From the NCBI RefSeq assembly GCF_001431425.1, contig NZ_LDJG01000003.1:124001-188000 (forward strand): a stretch of 64,000 nucleotides of DNA, written 5' to 3'. Shown piece by piece: positions 53,112 to 62,100 of the stretch. Source of the DNA: Stenotrophomonas nitritireducens (GTDB lineage Bacteria; Pseudomonadota; Gammaproteobacteria; Xanthomonadales; Xanthomonadaceae). Position numbers and translations under genes: made by a program. Below the pieces are notes generated by a model. It was not told where the DNA came from. It worked only from the letters and a program-made list of their open reading frames with translations, and made no database searches. Position 1 is the first letter of the stretch, and each line of letters starts with the position of its first letter.

Positions 53112-54983
53112 ATGCCGCACGCGCCATCGCCCCCCGTTTCCGCCACCGGCAAGCGCCCCAGCTTCCGCGAGCGCATGAACGCCATGCGCAACCTGCCGCC
53201 GTTCCTGCGGCAGATATGGCAGACCAGCCCCGCCCTGACCCTGGCCAGCCTGTGCCTGCGCCTGGTGCGTGCGCTGCTGCCGGTGGCGATGCTGTACGTC
53301 GGCAAGCTGATCATCGACGAGGCCGTGCGCCTGGCCGGGGCCGGCGCCATGCCGCCGCTGGGCGAGGCATGGGCGAGCGGCCACCTCGATCTGCTGCTGG
53401 AGCTGCTGGCGCTGGAACTGGGCATCGCCATCGGCTCGGACCTGCTGGGGCGGGTGGTCAACTACGCCGACACGCTGTTGTCCGAGCTGTTCACCAACGC
53501 CACCAGCGTGCGCTTGATGGAGCACGCCGCCGAACTGGACCTGGAGGACTTCGAGGATCCGGAGCTGCAGGACAAGCTCGACCGCGCCCGGCGCCAGACC
53601 ATGGGCCGCATGAACCTGATGAGCCAGCTGCTCGGACAGGCGCAGGATGCGGTCACCGTGATCAGCTTCGCCGCCGGCCTGGTCGCCTATGCGCCCTGGC
53701 TGATCGCCCTGCTGGCGGTGGCGCTGGTGCCGGCCTTCCTCGGCGAGTCGCACTTCAACACGCTGGGCTATTCGCTCAACTACAGCTGGACTCCGGAACG
53801 GCGCCAGCTCGACTACCTGCGCCAGGTCGGCGCCAGCGTGGAAACCGCCAAGGAGGTGAAGATCTTCAACCTCCACCGGTTCCTGATCGACCGCTACAAG
53901 CTGCTGGCCGAACGGTTCTACCGCGCCAACCGCACGCTGGCGCGCAGGCGTGCGTTCTGGGGCACGCTGCTCGCGGCGCTGGGCACGCTGGGTTATTACA
54001 CCGCCTATGCCTACATCGCCTGGCGCACGATCCGCGGCGATTTCAGCATCGGCGACCTGACCTTCCTGTCCGGCAGCTTCCTGCGCCTGCGCCAGCTGCT
54101 GGAAGGCCTGCTGACCGGCTTCTCGCAGGTCGCCGGGCAGGCCTTGTACCTGGACGACCTGTTCTCCTTCTTCGCCATCGAACCGGAAATCCGTTCGCGC
54201 CCGGACGCGCTGCCGGTGCCGCGGCCGATCCGCACCGGCTTCGTGTTCGAGGACGTCGGCTTCCGCTACCCCGACGCCGAGCGCTGGGCCGTGCGCCATC
54301 TCGATTTCCAGCTGCGCGCCGGCGAGGTGATCGCCCTGGTCGGCGAGAACGGCGCCGGCAAGACCACCCTGGTCAAACTGCTGGCGCGGCTCTACGACCC
54401 GGACGAGGGCCGCATCCTGCTCGACGGCCGCGACCTGCGCGATTACGACCTGGACGACCTGCGCGCCAACATGGGCGTGATCTTCCAGGATTTCGTGCGC
54501 TACCACCTGTCGGCCGGCGAGAACATCGGCGTCGGCCAGGTCGAGGCGATGGACGATGCATCGCGCATCCGCGGCGCCGCGCGCCGCGCGCTGGCCGACG
54601 AGGTGATCGACGCCCTTCCCGAGGGCTACGCACAGTTGATCGGGCGCCGTTTCAAGAGCGGCGTGGACCTGTCCGGCGGCCAGTGGCAGAAGATCGCCAT
54701 CGCCCGCGCCTACATGCGCGACGCGCAGGTGATGATCCTCGACGAGCCCACCGCCGCGCTGGACGCACGCGCCGAGTTCGAGGTGTTCCAGCGTTTCAAG
54801 GAGCTTTCCGAGCAGCGCACCGCGGTGCTGATCTCGCACCGCTTCTCGTCGGTGCGCATGGCCGACCGCATCCTGGTGCTGGCCGACGGCCGCATCGAGG
54901 CCAGCGGCACCCACGAACAGTTGATGGCCGAAGGCGGCCGCTACGCCGAACTTTTCGAGTTGCAGGCGGCCGGCTATCGCTGA
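53112..54983 (+). CDS. ABC exporter, fused membrane and ATP-binding domains
   Basis: A 623-residue half-transporter acting as a homodimer. The membrane domain (about residues 40-330) has six helices. The ATP-binding domain has Walker A GENGAGKTT (about 413), Q-loop GVIFQDFVRY, signature DLSGGQWQK, Walker B VMILDEPTAAL and an SHR H-loop. The closest style is lipid or peptide exporters. The substrate is not evident from neighbours. Confidence 0.9.
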   Translation: MPHAPSPPVSATGKRPSFRERMNAMRNLPPFLRQIWQTSPALTLASLCLRLVRALLPVAMLYVGKLIIDEAVRLAGAGAMPPLGEAWASGHLDLLLELLALELGIAIGSDLLGRVVNYADTLLSELFTNATSVRLMEHAAELDLEDFEDPELQDKLDRARRQTMGRMNLMSQLLGQAQDAVTVISFAAGLVAYAPWLIALLAVALVPAFLGESHFNTLGYSLNYSWTPERRQLDYLRQVGASVETAKEVKIFNLHRFLIDRYKLLAERFYRANRTLARRRAFWGTLLAALGTLGYYTAYAYIAWRTIRGDFSIGDLTFLSGSFLRLRQLLEGLLTGFSQVAGQALYLDDLFSFFAIEPEIRSRPDALPVPRPIRTGFVFEDVGFRYPDAERWAVRHLDFQLRAGEVIALVGENGAGKTTLVKLLARLYDPDEGRILLDGRDLRDYDLDDLRANMGVIFQDFVRYHLSAGENIGVGQVEAMDDASRIRGAARRALADEVIDALPEGYAQLIGRRFKSGVDLSGGQWQKIAIARAYMRDAQVMILDEPTAALDARAEFEVFQRFKELSEQRTAVLISHRFSSVRMADRILVLADGRIEASGTHEQLMAEGGRYAELFELQAAGYR

Positions 54984-55005
54984 CCATCCCTGTGCTCGTG
55001 GATGA

Positions 55006-55056
55006 GGGCCTGCCCCGCGTGCGGGCATTCCAGCGAAACGCCATGCGGGCAGGCCC
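55006..55056. repeat. inverted repeat after the ABC exporter
   Basis: GGGCCTGCCC (55006-55015) and GGGCAGGCCC (55047-55056) form a perfect 10-bp stem with a 31-nt loop that has a smaller GC-rich stem. REP-like, or a transcript end. Confidence 0.5.
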
Positions 55057-55162
55057 CGCACCTGCAGGAGGAGGTCGCGATGCGCGACAAATCGTCGCAT
55101 CCCGGCCGGAACGGGCCGGTTTGCTAGAATGCGGGGGTTTATCACACCCCACGAATCCCGGC

Positions 55163-55945
55163 ATGTCTTCCGCTTACGGCACCGAGACGGTGCTTGAAGT
55201 CCGTCACTGGACGGACGCCTACTTCAGCTTCTCCACCACCCGCGACAACGGCTTCCGCTTCGAGAACGGCCAGTTCGTGATGATCGGCCTGGAAAACGAG
55301 GGCGCCCGCCCGTTGATGCGCGCCTATTCCATCGCCAGCGCCAACTGGGAAGAGCAGCTGCACTTCTTCAGCATCAAGGTGCAGGACGGCCCGCTGACCT
55401 CGCGCCTGCAGCACCTGAAGGTGGGCGACACCATTCTGGTCGGCAGGAAGCCCACCGGCACCCTGCTGATCTCCGACCTGCATCCGGGCAGGCACCTGTA
55501 CCTGCTGGGCACCGGCACCGGCCTGGCGCCGTGGCTGAGCATCGTCAAGGACCCGGAGACCTACGAGCGCTTCGACAAGGTCATCGTCTGCCACGGCGTG
55601 CGCTTCGAGCGCGACCTGGCCTACCGCGACTACTTCGAGAAGGAGCTGTTCGAGGACGAGATACTAGGCGACATCGTCCGCGACAAATTGCTGTACTACC
55701 CGGCGGTCACCCGCGAACCGTTCCGCAACCAGGGCCGCCTGACCACGCTGATCGAAAGCGGGGAAATGCCCAGGACGCTCGGGCTGCCGGCGTTCGATCC
55801 GGCCAACGACCGCTTCATGATCTGCGGCAGCCCGCAGATGCTGGCCGACCTGCGCAGCGTGCTGGACGCGCGCGGTTTCGAGGTCTCGCCGCGCATCGGC
55901 TCGCCCGGGCATTACGTGTTCGAGCGCGCATTCGTCGAAAAGTAG
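55163..55945 (+). CDS. fpr: ferredoxin-NADP reductase
   Basis: A 260-residue flavoprotein. FAD-binding RAYSIAS (R-x-Y-S/T), the NADP loop LLGTGTGLAPWLSIV, VICHGVRFERDLAY, and MICGSPQMLADL, ending in HYVFERAFVEK as in bacterial class II FNRs. It exchanges electrons between NADPH and ferredoxin/flavodoxin for oxidative-stress and iron-sulfur work. Confidence 0.93.
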   Translation: MSSAYGTETVLEVRHWTDAYFSFSTTRDNGFRFENGQFVMIGLENEGARPLMRAYSIASANWEEQLHFFSIKVQDGPLTSRLQHLKVGDTILVGRKPTGTLLISDLHPGRHLYLLGTGTGLAPWLSIVKDPETYERFDKVIVCHGVRFERDLAYRDYFEKELFEDEILGDIVRDKLLYYPAVTREPFRNQGRLTTLIESGEMPRTLGLPAFDPANDRFMICGSPQMLADLRSVLDARGFEVSPRIGSPGHYVFERAFVEK

Positions 55946-56056
55946 AGCCGTAGGGGATTCACCTACAGACGGGCGCCTTTGAAGCGCCATGTCGATCGTT
56001 TAACGTACCGGCCGGATCACGAAGATCCGGCCGTTTTCTTTCCAGGAAAAACATTC

Positions 56057-58468
56057 ATGGGTCCAAGTGCTTCACGCAGCAGCTTCATCGACAACCAGCG
56101 CACCGTGCTGCTTGAAGAACTGGCCCAGTGCCGGCAACGCCTCGACAGCGCCAAACAGGCGCTTGCCACGGCCTATCCCAATGCCTGCCAGGCGGCGCAG
56201 GCCATGCGCCCGGCGTTCGAGCAGGGGCTGGAACAGGCACGCCGCGATGCGATGCAGGCCGCCCGCAAGGGCACGCTGGGAGCGGCGTTGAGCCTGAAGG
56301 CGACGCTGGGCACCGGTGGCTTGCGCCTGTTCGCCTGGGCAGCGTTGCTGGGCAGCCTGCTGATGTATGACCGGGTCGGCGGCCTGATCTACCACTTCCG
56401 CTACATGCTGCCGTTCCCGCTCGACCTCCTGCTGCTGCCGCTCGCGCTCATACCGCCGGCACTGGTCCTGTATGCCTTCCTGGTCTGGCTGGGCCGGCGC
56501 CGGCTGGCGCGGCGCAATGCCGCGCCCATCCTCGCGTCGATCGACGAACTGGGCAGGCGCCAGCTGCAGTTGAACGCCTTCGGCAAGAAGCACGAGGACG
56601 GCCGCTCCCATCCCTACCCGGTGGTGCGCGCGCCGGCACCGTCGGCGGATAAGCTCGGCACCAGCTGGCAGCTGTCCGACAAGCGCGACCATTCCAATGC
56701 GGCGATGGTCGGCCTGACCACCGACATCCCCGCCGACAAGGACTCGGACATCTTCATCCGCCTGCCCCTCAACGGCCATCCGGGCGGTTTCGTGCGGGTC
56801 CGCGCCGAGGTCGACGCGCACCGCGCCACGTGGGAACCGCTGGCCGCCGCGCTGGCGCCGCAGCTGGCGCCGTTCGCCCAGCCCATCATCGAACTGCAGC
56901 AACTCAGCGCCCCGTACGAACGCGAACAGCAGATACAGCAGTCGCTGCTCACCCGCCTGGCCTCGCTGGACAAGCTGGAGGCCAACTGGCAGGACGTGGC
57001 CATTCCCGAAACAACGCTGGAGCAGGTCATCAAGCTGGTCGACCGCTTCGCCGCCGGCCAGCCGCCGCTGCCCAAGGGCATGCTGCTGTGGGGGCCGCCC
57101 GGCACCGGCAAGACCCTGATCGCCCGCAAGCTGGCCCAGCACGTGGACTGCAACTTCGTGGCGGTGACCATCGCCGACCTGAAGGGCGAGCACATCGGCC
57201 ATACCGGGCCCAAGGTCAAGAAGCTGTGGGAACAGGCGCGCGGCCAGGGCCCGACGATCCTGTTCGTGGACGAATGCGAGAGCGCCTTCGCCCGCCGCGG
57301 CAGCCGCGACACCGACAACTTCGGCAACGAGCTGGTGCAGACCTTCATCGCCGAGTGGGACGGCTTCAACCAGGGCGGCGGCAACGTGCTGGTGATCGGC
57401 GCGACCAACCGCCGCGAACTGATCGACGATGCGGTGCTGTCGCGCTTCACGGTTTCCATCGAACTGCCGGCGCCGGATGCCGGCGCCCGCGAACGCATCC
57501 TTTCGGCCGAGTTCGGCAAGGCCCAGCTGGCGCTGCCCGTGACCGAAGCGCTGGTGCGCGAAACCAGCGGCATGTCCGGGCGCGACCTGTCCACGCTGGT
57601 GACCAGCGTGGTCGCCACCCACCCGGCCGGGCGCCCGTCGCTGGAGGACTTCAGCGCCGCCATCGCCCGCCTGCGCGGCAAGAACTCGACCTCGGTGCAG
57701 GCGCTGGGCTGGGACGATGTGATCCTGCCGGCATCCACCCGCGCCGAGTTCGAGAGCCTGGGCAAGGAACTGCTGCACGCCGAGGAACTGGCGCGGATGA
57801 ACATCCCGGTGCCGCGCGGCATCCTGCTCTACGGCCCGCCGGGCACCGGCAAGACCCAGATCGCGCGCGTGCTGGCGAGCCAGTCCGGGCTGTCGTTCAT
57901 CGCCGCCTCCTCCACCGACGTGAAGGGGCAGTTCATCGGCGACGGCGGCGCACGGGTCAAGCAGCTGTTCGAAAAGGCGCGCGCGCAGGCGCCGTGCATC
58001 GTGTTCCTTGATGAGATCGACACCATCGCCCCGCCGCGCGGCAGCGGCAATTCGGACAAACTCAACGCCGAGATCGTCGCCCAGCTGCTGCAGGAGCTGG
58101 ACGGCATCAGTACCCGCCAGGGGCAGGTCTTCCTGCTGGCCGCCAGCAATCACCCCGACGCCATCGATAGCGCCCTGCTCTCGCGCCTGGAACGCAAGAT
58201 CCGGATCGGCCTGCCCGACGCCGACGCCCGCGCCGCCATCCTGCGCCTGCAGCTGGCCGGCAAGCCGCTGGATTTCGCGGTCGAGGACGTGCTGGGCGAA
58301 CTGGCCGCCGCCACCGAAGGCAGGTCCGGCCGCGACCTGCAGTCGCTGGTCACGGCCGCCACCCGCCGCGCCCTGCAGCGGGCGATGGCGCAGGATGGCG
58401 ACCCGACCCGGGTCAGGCTGCAGCAGCAGGATCTGCTCGAAGAAGCCGGCAACGCGACGCCGGCCTGA
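56057..58468 (+). CDS. membrane-anchored tandem AAA+ ATPase (CDC48-like)
   Basis: An 803-residue protein. Residues 1-110 are helical with two membrane segments (LFAWAALLGSLLMYD, FPLDLLLLPLALIPPALVLY). Two AAA modules follow: the first with GPPGTGKT (about 346-353) and ILFVDECESAF, the second with GPPGTGKT (about 593-600), IVFLDEIDTIAPPRG and LSRLERK (Arg finger). The double ring with an N-terminal anchor recalls p97/Cdc48 or FtsH without its protease. It could unfold or extract membrane proteins. AGGA lies about 10 nt before ATG 56057. Confidence 0.85.
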   Translation: MGPSASRSSFIDNQRTVLLEELAQCRQRLDSAKQALATAYPNACQAAQAMRPAFEQGLEQARRDAMQAARKGTLGAALSLKATLGTGGLRLFAWAALLGSLLMYDRVGGLIYHFRYMLPFPLDLLLLPLALIPPALVLYAFLVWLGRRRLARRNAAPILASIDELGRRQLQLNAFGKKHEDGRSHPYPVVRAPAPSADKLGTSWQLSDKRDHSNAAMVGLTTDIPADKDSDIFIRLPLNGHPGGFVRVRAEVDAHRATWEPLAAALAPQLAPFAQPIIELQQLSAPYEREQQIQQSLLTRLASLDKLEANWQDVAIPETTLEQVIKLVDRFAAGQPPLPKGMLLWGPPGTGKTLIARKLAQHVDCNFVAVTIADLKGEHIGHTGPKVKKLWEQARGQGPTILFVDECESAFARRGSRDTDNFGNELVQTFIAEWDGFNQGGGNVLVIGATNRRELIDDAVLSRFTVSIELPAPDAGARERILSAEFGKAQLALPVTEALVRETSGMSGRDLSTLVTSVVATHPAGRPSLEDFSAAIARLRGKNSTSVQALGWDDVILPASTRAEFESLGKELLHAEELARMNIPVPRGILLYGPPGTGKTQIARVLASQSGLSFIAASSTDVKGQFIGDGGARVKQLFEKARAQAPCIVFLDEIDTIAPPRGSGNSDKLNAEIVAQLLQELDGISTRQGQVFLLAASNHPDAIDSALLSRLERKIRIGLPDADARAAILRLQLAGKPLDFAVEDVLGELAAATEGRSGRDLQSLVTAATRRALQRAMAQDGDPTRVRLQQQDLLEEAGNATPA

Positions 58469-58475
58469 AGCGCCA

Positions 58476-58503
58476 TGGCCCGGTGCGCAGGCGCACCGGG
58501 CCA
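58476..58503 (+). terminator. terminator of the AAA ATPase gene
   Basis: A perfect 13-bp inverted repeat TGGCCCGGTGCGC/GCGCACCGGGCCA with a 2-nt loop centre, 7 bp after the stop. A T-run is lacking. Confidence 0.65.
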
Positions 58504-58543
58504 TCCTCCTGCATCCACACCGGCCAGCCCCATGAGGGAGGCC

Positions 58544-58572
58544 CAGCATGTTGCGCGACGCGCAACATGCTG
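58544..58572. promoter_or_regulatory. palindrome upstream of higBA, candidate HigA operator
   Basis: CAGCATGTTGCGC and GCGCAACATGCTG (13-bp perfect arms, 3-nt loop) end 11 bp before the toxin ATG. HigA antitoxins bind such dyads to repress their own operon. Confidence 0.6.
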
Positions 58573-58583
58573 TGATCGGATGC

Positions 58584-58865
58584 ATGATCAAGTCGTTCCG
58601 GCACAAGGGACTGTGCAGACTCTTTCGAGACAGGAAGCACCGCCGGCGTGCAGGCCGATCGTGCCAAGCGACGGCGCATGCAGTTGGCCGCGCTTGATAC
58701 CGCGCAGACCATCGAGGACATGGACATTCCGGGTTTCCGCCTGCACCCGCTCTGAAAGGCGGAATGAAAGGGCGCTGGTCCATTGCCGTCAACGGCAACT
58801 GGCGCATCACCTTCGAGTTCAAGGACAGCAATGCCTACGTGCTGGACCATGCGGACTACCACTGA
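58584..58865 (+). pseudogene. higB: HigB-type toxin (RelE superfamily), two frameshifts
   Basis: Read with two frame changes the product is a full-length HigB: MIKSFRHKGL in frame 0, then ETGSTAGVQADRAKR and AALDTAQTIEDMDIPGFRLH in +1, then back to frame 0 with GRWSIAVNGNWRITFEFKDS and YVLDHADYH. Frame 0 alone meets a TGA about 38 codons in. Shifts lie near 58623 (TTTCGAGAC) and 58754 (CCGCTCTGAAAG). It is a dead gene or a sequencing artefact. Frame returns exactly before higA. Confidence 0.75.
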
Positions 58866-59155
58866 TGAACATGCACAATCCCCCGCACCCCGGTGAATTC
58901 ATCACCGGGGTCTACCTCGAACCCAACGACATCAGCGGCCGCGAGCTGGCCAGGAAGCTGGGGGCCGTGGCCTCCACGCTCAGCCGCGTGCTCAACGGCG
59001 GCAGCCGGATCAGCCCGGAAATGGCGCTGCGCCTGTCCAAGGCCCTGGGCCGCAGCCCGGAAAGCTGGCTGGCGATGCAGGATGCCCACGAGCTGTGGGT
59101 AGCGCGCCAGCATGTCGACCTGAAGAACGTCCGCCGGCTGGAACTGGTGGTCTGA
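58865..59155 (+). CDS. higA: HigA-type antitoxin
   Basis: A 96-residue XRE-family protein with NPPHPGEFITGVYLEP, the helix-turn-helix GRELARKLGAVASTLSRVLN and SPEMALRLSKALGRSPESWL, all typical of HigA. Its ATG overlaps the toxin stop (TGATG). It neutralises HigB and represses the operon. With the toxin apparently broken it may survive as a regulator or remnant. Confidence 0.93.
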   Translation: MNMHNPPHPGEFITGVYLEPNDISGRELARKLGAVASTLSRVLNGGSRISPEMALRLSKALGRSPESWLAMQDAHELWVARQHVDLKNVRRLELVV

Positions 59156-59156
59156 T

Positions 59157-59639
59157 TCAGCCCAGCGCCGCCCGGATATCGTCTTCCAGCGATTCCGGGC
59201 GCGCGGTCGGCGCATAACGGGCGATCACCCGCCCGTCGCGGCCGACCAGGAACTTGCTGAAATTCCACTTGATCGCGGCGATCCCGAGCGCGCCGCGCTT
59301 CTCGCGCTGCAGCCAGCGCCATAGCGGGTCGGCATCGGCGCCGTTGACCTGCAGCTTGGCCGAGATCGGGAAGCTGACGCCATAGTTGCGGCTGCAGAAC
59401 GCGCCGATTTCGGCCGCGTCGCCCGGCTCCTGGTGACCAAACTGGTCGCAGGGGCAGCCCAGCACGACCAGTCCACGCGGTCCGAACTCGCGCCACAGCC
59501 GTTCCAGCCCCTCGTATTGCGGGGTGAAGCCGCACTTGGAGGCGGTGTTGACGATCAGCAGCGCCTTGCCGGCGAACGCCGCCAACGGCAGCCGCGCGCC
59601 ATCCAGCGCAGTGAGTTCGAAATCGAAGGCTATGGCCAT
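59157..59639 (-). CDS. glutathione peroxidase (BtuE-like)
   Basis: A 160-residue thioredoxin-fold peroxidase. The catalytic Cys is in NTASKCGFTPQY, the partner Gln in GCPCDQFGHQEPG, and the Trp/Asn in KWNFSKFLV. It reduces peroxides, probably with thioredoxin. Convergent with higA, with a 1-bp gap between the stops. Confidence 0.92.
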   Translation of the reverse strand: MAIAFDFELTALDGARLPLAAFAGKALLIVNTASKCGFTPQYEGLERLWREFGPRGLVVLGCPCDQFGHQEPGDAAEIGAFCSRNYGVSFPISAKLQVNGADADPLWRWLQREKRGALGIAAIKWNFSKFLVGRDGRVIARYAPTARPESLEDDIRAALG

Positions 59640-59793
59640 GGCCGGCTCCCTGAAGCGGGCGTCCAGCCTACGCCATCAGGAGGCCAACGGTTTGCAGCAG
59701 ACGGCTTTTCGCCGCAACCCTGCCATTCGACACACCCCCCGGCCACTGTCGCCGGGTTAACCTGAGGGTTCAGTATTTTCCGGAGTTTCCGAC

Positions 59794-61962
59794 TTGAACA
59801 CCCGCCTCGCTCTCGCCCTCGCCGTGTCCCTGGGCGTTGCCCTGCCGGCCTACAGCCTGGCCGCGAATGCCGCCGCCGGCCAGCAGGCCCAGCAGGCCAA
59901 CCCGTTCTTCGCCGAGAGCCCGCTGCCGCTGCATTACCCGCAGTTCGACAGGATCAAGGACAGCGACTTCGCGCCGGCCTTCGACGCCGGCATGGCGCAG
60001 CAGCTCAAGGAAGTGGAGGCGATCGCCAACAATCCGGCCGCCCCGACCTTCGACAACACCCTGATCGCGCTGGAGAAGAGCGGCGCCGTCCTCGACCGCG
60101 CCACCACCGTTTTCTTCTCGCTGATCGGCGCCGACACCAACGACGCGCGCAAGAAGCTGCAGGCCGACTATTCGGCCCGCTTCGCCGCCCACAGCGACGC
60201 CATCAACCTCAATGGCAAGCTGTTCTCGCGCATCCAGGCGCTCTACGGCAACCGCGCCAAGCTGGGCCTGGACGCCGAAGGCCTGCGCCTGGTCGAGAAG
60301 TACCACGACAACTTCGTCCGCGCCGGCGCCAAGCTGTCCGATGCCGACAAGGCCAAGCTCAAGGACATCAACGCCGAACTGGCCAACCTGGGCACGAAGT
60401 TCAGCCAGAACGTGCTGGCCGAGGTCAACGCCTCCTACATCGTGGTCGATGACGTGAAGCAGCTGGACGGCCTGTCGGCCGGCCAGATCGCCGCCGCCGC
60501 GGAAGCCGCCAAGGCGCGCAAGCTGGACGGCAAGTACGTCATCGCCCTGCTCAACACCACCGGCCAGCCGGCGCTGACCAACCTCACCGACCGCGCGCTG
60601 CGCCAGAAGATCCACGAAACTTCGGTCTCGCGCGGCAGCAAGGGCGGCGAGTACGACAACACCGCGCTGGTCTCGCGGATCATGACCCTGCGCGCGCAGA
60701 AGGCCGCGCTGATGGGCTTCCCGAACTACGCTGCCTACGGCCTGGGCAACCAGACCGCCAAGACCCCCGAAGCGGTCAACGCCATGCTGGGCCAGCTGGC
60801 CCCGGCCGCAGTGGCCAACGCCAGGCGCGAGGCCGCCGACCTGCAGGCCATGATCGACCGCGAGCAGAAGGCCGCCGGCAAGCCGGGCTTCGAGCTGCAG
60901 CCGTGGGACTGGGCCTTCTACAGCGAGAAGGTGCGCCAGGCCAAGTACGACTTCGACGAATCGCAGCTCAAGCCGTACTTCGAACTGAAGAACGTGCTGG
61001 AGAACGGCGTGTTCTTCGCCGCCGGCAAGGAATACGGCCTGAGCTTCAAGCAGCGCACCGACCTGCCGGTGTACCACGACGACGTCACCGTCTACGACGT
61101 GTTCGATGCCGATGGCAGCCAGCTGGCGATCTTCATCTTCGATCCGTATGCGCGCGAGTCCAAGCGGGGTGGCGCGTGGATGAACTCCTACGTGTCGCAG
61201 TCGGCGCTGACCGGCAACAAGCCGGTGGTCGCCAACCACCTCAACATCCCCAAGCCGCCGGCCGGCCAGCCGACCCTGCTGACCTGGGACGAGGTCAACA
61301 CCACGTTCCACGAGTTCGGCCATGCCCTGCACGGCATGTTCTCGAACGTGAAGTACCCCTACTTCTCGGGCACCGCCGTGCCGCGCGACTTCGTCGAGTT
61401 CCCCTCGCAGGTCAACGAGATGTGGTCCGACGAGCCGACCATCCTGGCCAACTACGCCAGGCACCACGAGAACGGCTCGGCGATGCCGCAGGCGCTGCTG
61501 GACAAGGTGATCGCCGCTTCCAAGTTCAACCAGGGCTTCGCCACCACCGAATACCTGGGCGCGGCGATGCTGGACCAGAACTGGCACCAGATCGGCGTGG
61601 ACCAGGTCCCCGCGCCGCACGACGTGGTCAAGTTCGAGCATGACGCCCTGGTCAAGGACGGCATCTACTACGCACCGGTGCCTCCGCGTTACCGCACCAC
61701 TTACTTCAGCCACATCATGGGCGGCTACTCGGCGGGCTATTACGCCTACATCTGGTCCGAAGTGCTCGACGCCAACACCCAGAAGTGGTTCCGCGACCAC
61801 GGCGGCCTGTCGCGCGCCAATGGCGACCACTTCCGCAAGACCCTGCTGTCGCGCGGCGGCAGCGTCGATGCGATGCAGCTGTTCCGCGACTTCGCCGGCC
61901 ACGATCCGCAGATCGGGCCGCTGCTGGAGAAGCGTGGCCTGAGCGGCGCCGAAGGCAAGTAA
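59794..61962 (+). CDS. dcp: peptidyl-dipeptidase Dcp (M3 family), secreted
   Basis: A 722-residue zinc peptidase. A signal peptide (LALALAVSLGVALPAYSLA) directs it to the periplasm. The zinc site HEFGH is at about 506-510 in TFHEFGHALHGMFS, with the third ligand in the EFPSQVNEMWSDEP region. It removes C-terminal dipeptides. The start is TTG 59794 with CCGGAG upstream. Confidence 0.93.
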   Translation: MNTRLALALAVSLGVALPAYSLAANAAAGQQAQQANPFFAESPLPLHYPQFDRIKDSDFAPAFDAGMAQQLKEVEAIANNPAAPTFDNTLIALEKSGAVLDRATTVFFSLIGADTNDARKKLQADYSARFAAHSDAINLNGKLFSRIQALYGNRAKLGLDAEGLRLVEKYHDNFVRAGAKLSDADKAKLKDINAELANLGTKFSQNVLAEVNASYIVVDDVKQLDGLSAGQIAAAAEAAKARKLDGKYVIALLNTTGQPALTNLTDRALRQKIHETSVSRGSKGGEYDNTALVSRIMTLRAQKAALMGFPNYAAYGLGNQTAKTPEAVNAMLGQLAPAAVANARREAADLQAMIDREQKAAGKPGFELQPWDWAFYSEKVRQAKYDFDESQLKPYFELKNVLENGVFFAAGKEYGLSFKQRTDLPVYHDDVTVYDVFDADGSQLAIFIFDPYARESKRGGAWMNSYVSQSALTGNKPVVANHLNIPKPPAGQPTLLTWDEVNTTFHEFGHALHGMFSNVKYPYFSGTAVPRDFVEFPSQVNEMWSDEPTILANYARHHENGSAMPQALLDKVIAASKFNQGFATTEYLGAAMLDQNWHQIGVDQVPAPHDVVKFEHDALVKDGIYYAPVPPRYRTTYFSHIMGGYSAGYYAYIWSEVLDANTQKWFRDHGGLSRANGDHFRKTLLSRGGSVDAMQLFRDFAGHDPQIGPLLEKRGLSGAEGK

Positions 61963-61985
61963 GCCTCCGTATCGCCGCCTGCCTG

Positions 61986-62016
61986 AAGCCGCCCGGTTCG
62001 CCGGGCGGCTTTTTTG
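61986..62016 (+). terminator. terminator of dcp
   Basis: AAGCCGCCCGG and CCGGGCGGCTT with a short TTCG loop, followed by a run of T. Confidence 0.93.
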
Positions 62017-62100
62017 TTGCCGCGCCCCATGGCCGTGGCCCTTCGGGCCTCATCCGGACGACGCCGGAACGGTCGCCGGCGCTCTCCCGCCCCGTCCGCA

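Noticed and set aside
51981..55145. Minus-strand frame of over 1000 codons opposite the TRIC, BON and ABC genes
   Set aside because: Spans three clear genes and has low-complexity composition. A codon-bias shadow.
56072..58831. 919-codon minus-strand frame opposite the AAA ATPase
   Set aside because: No motifs, antisense to two perfect Walker A boxes.
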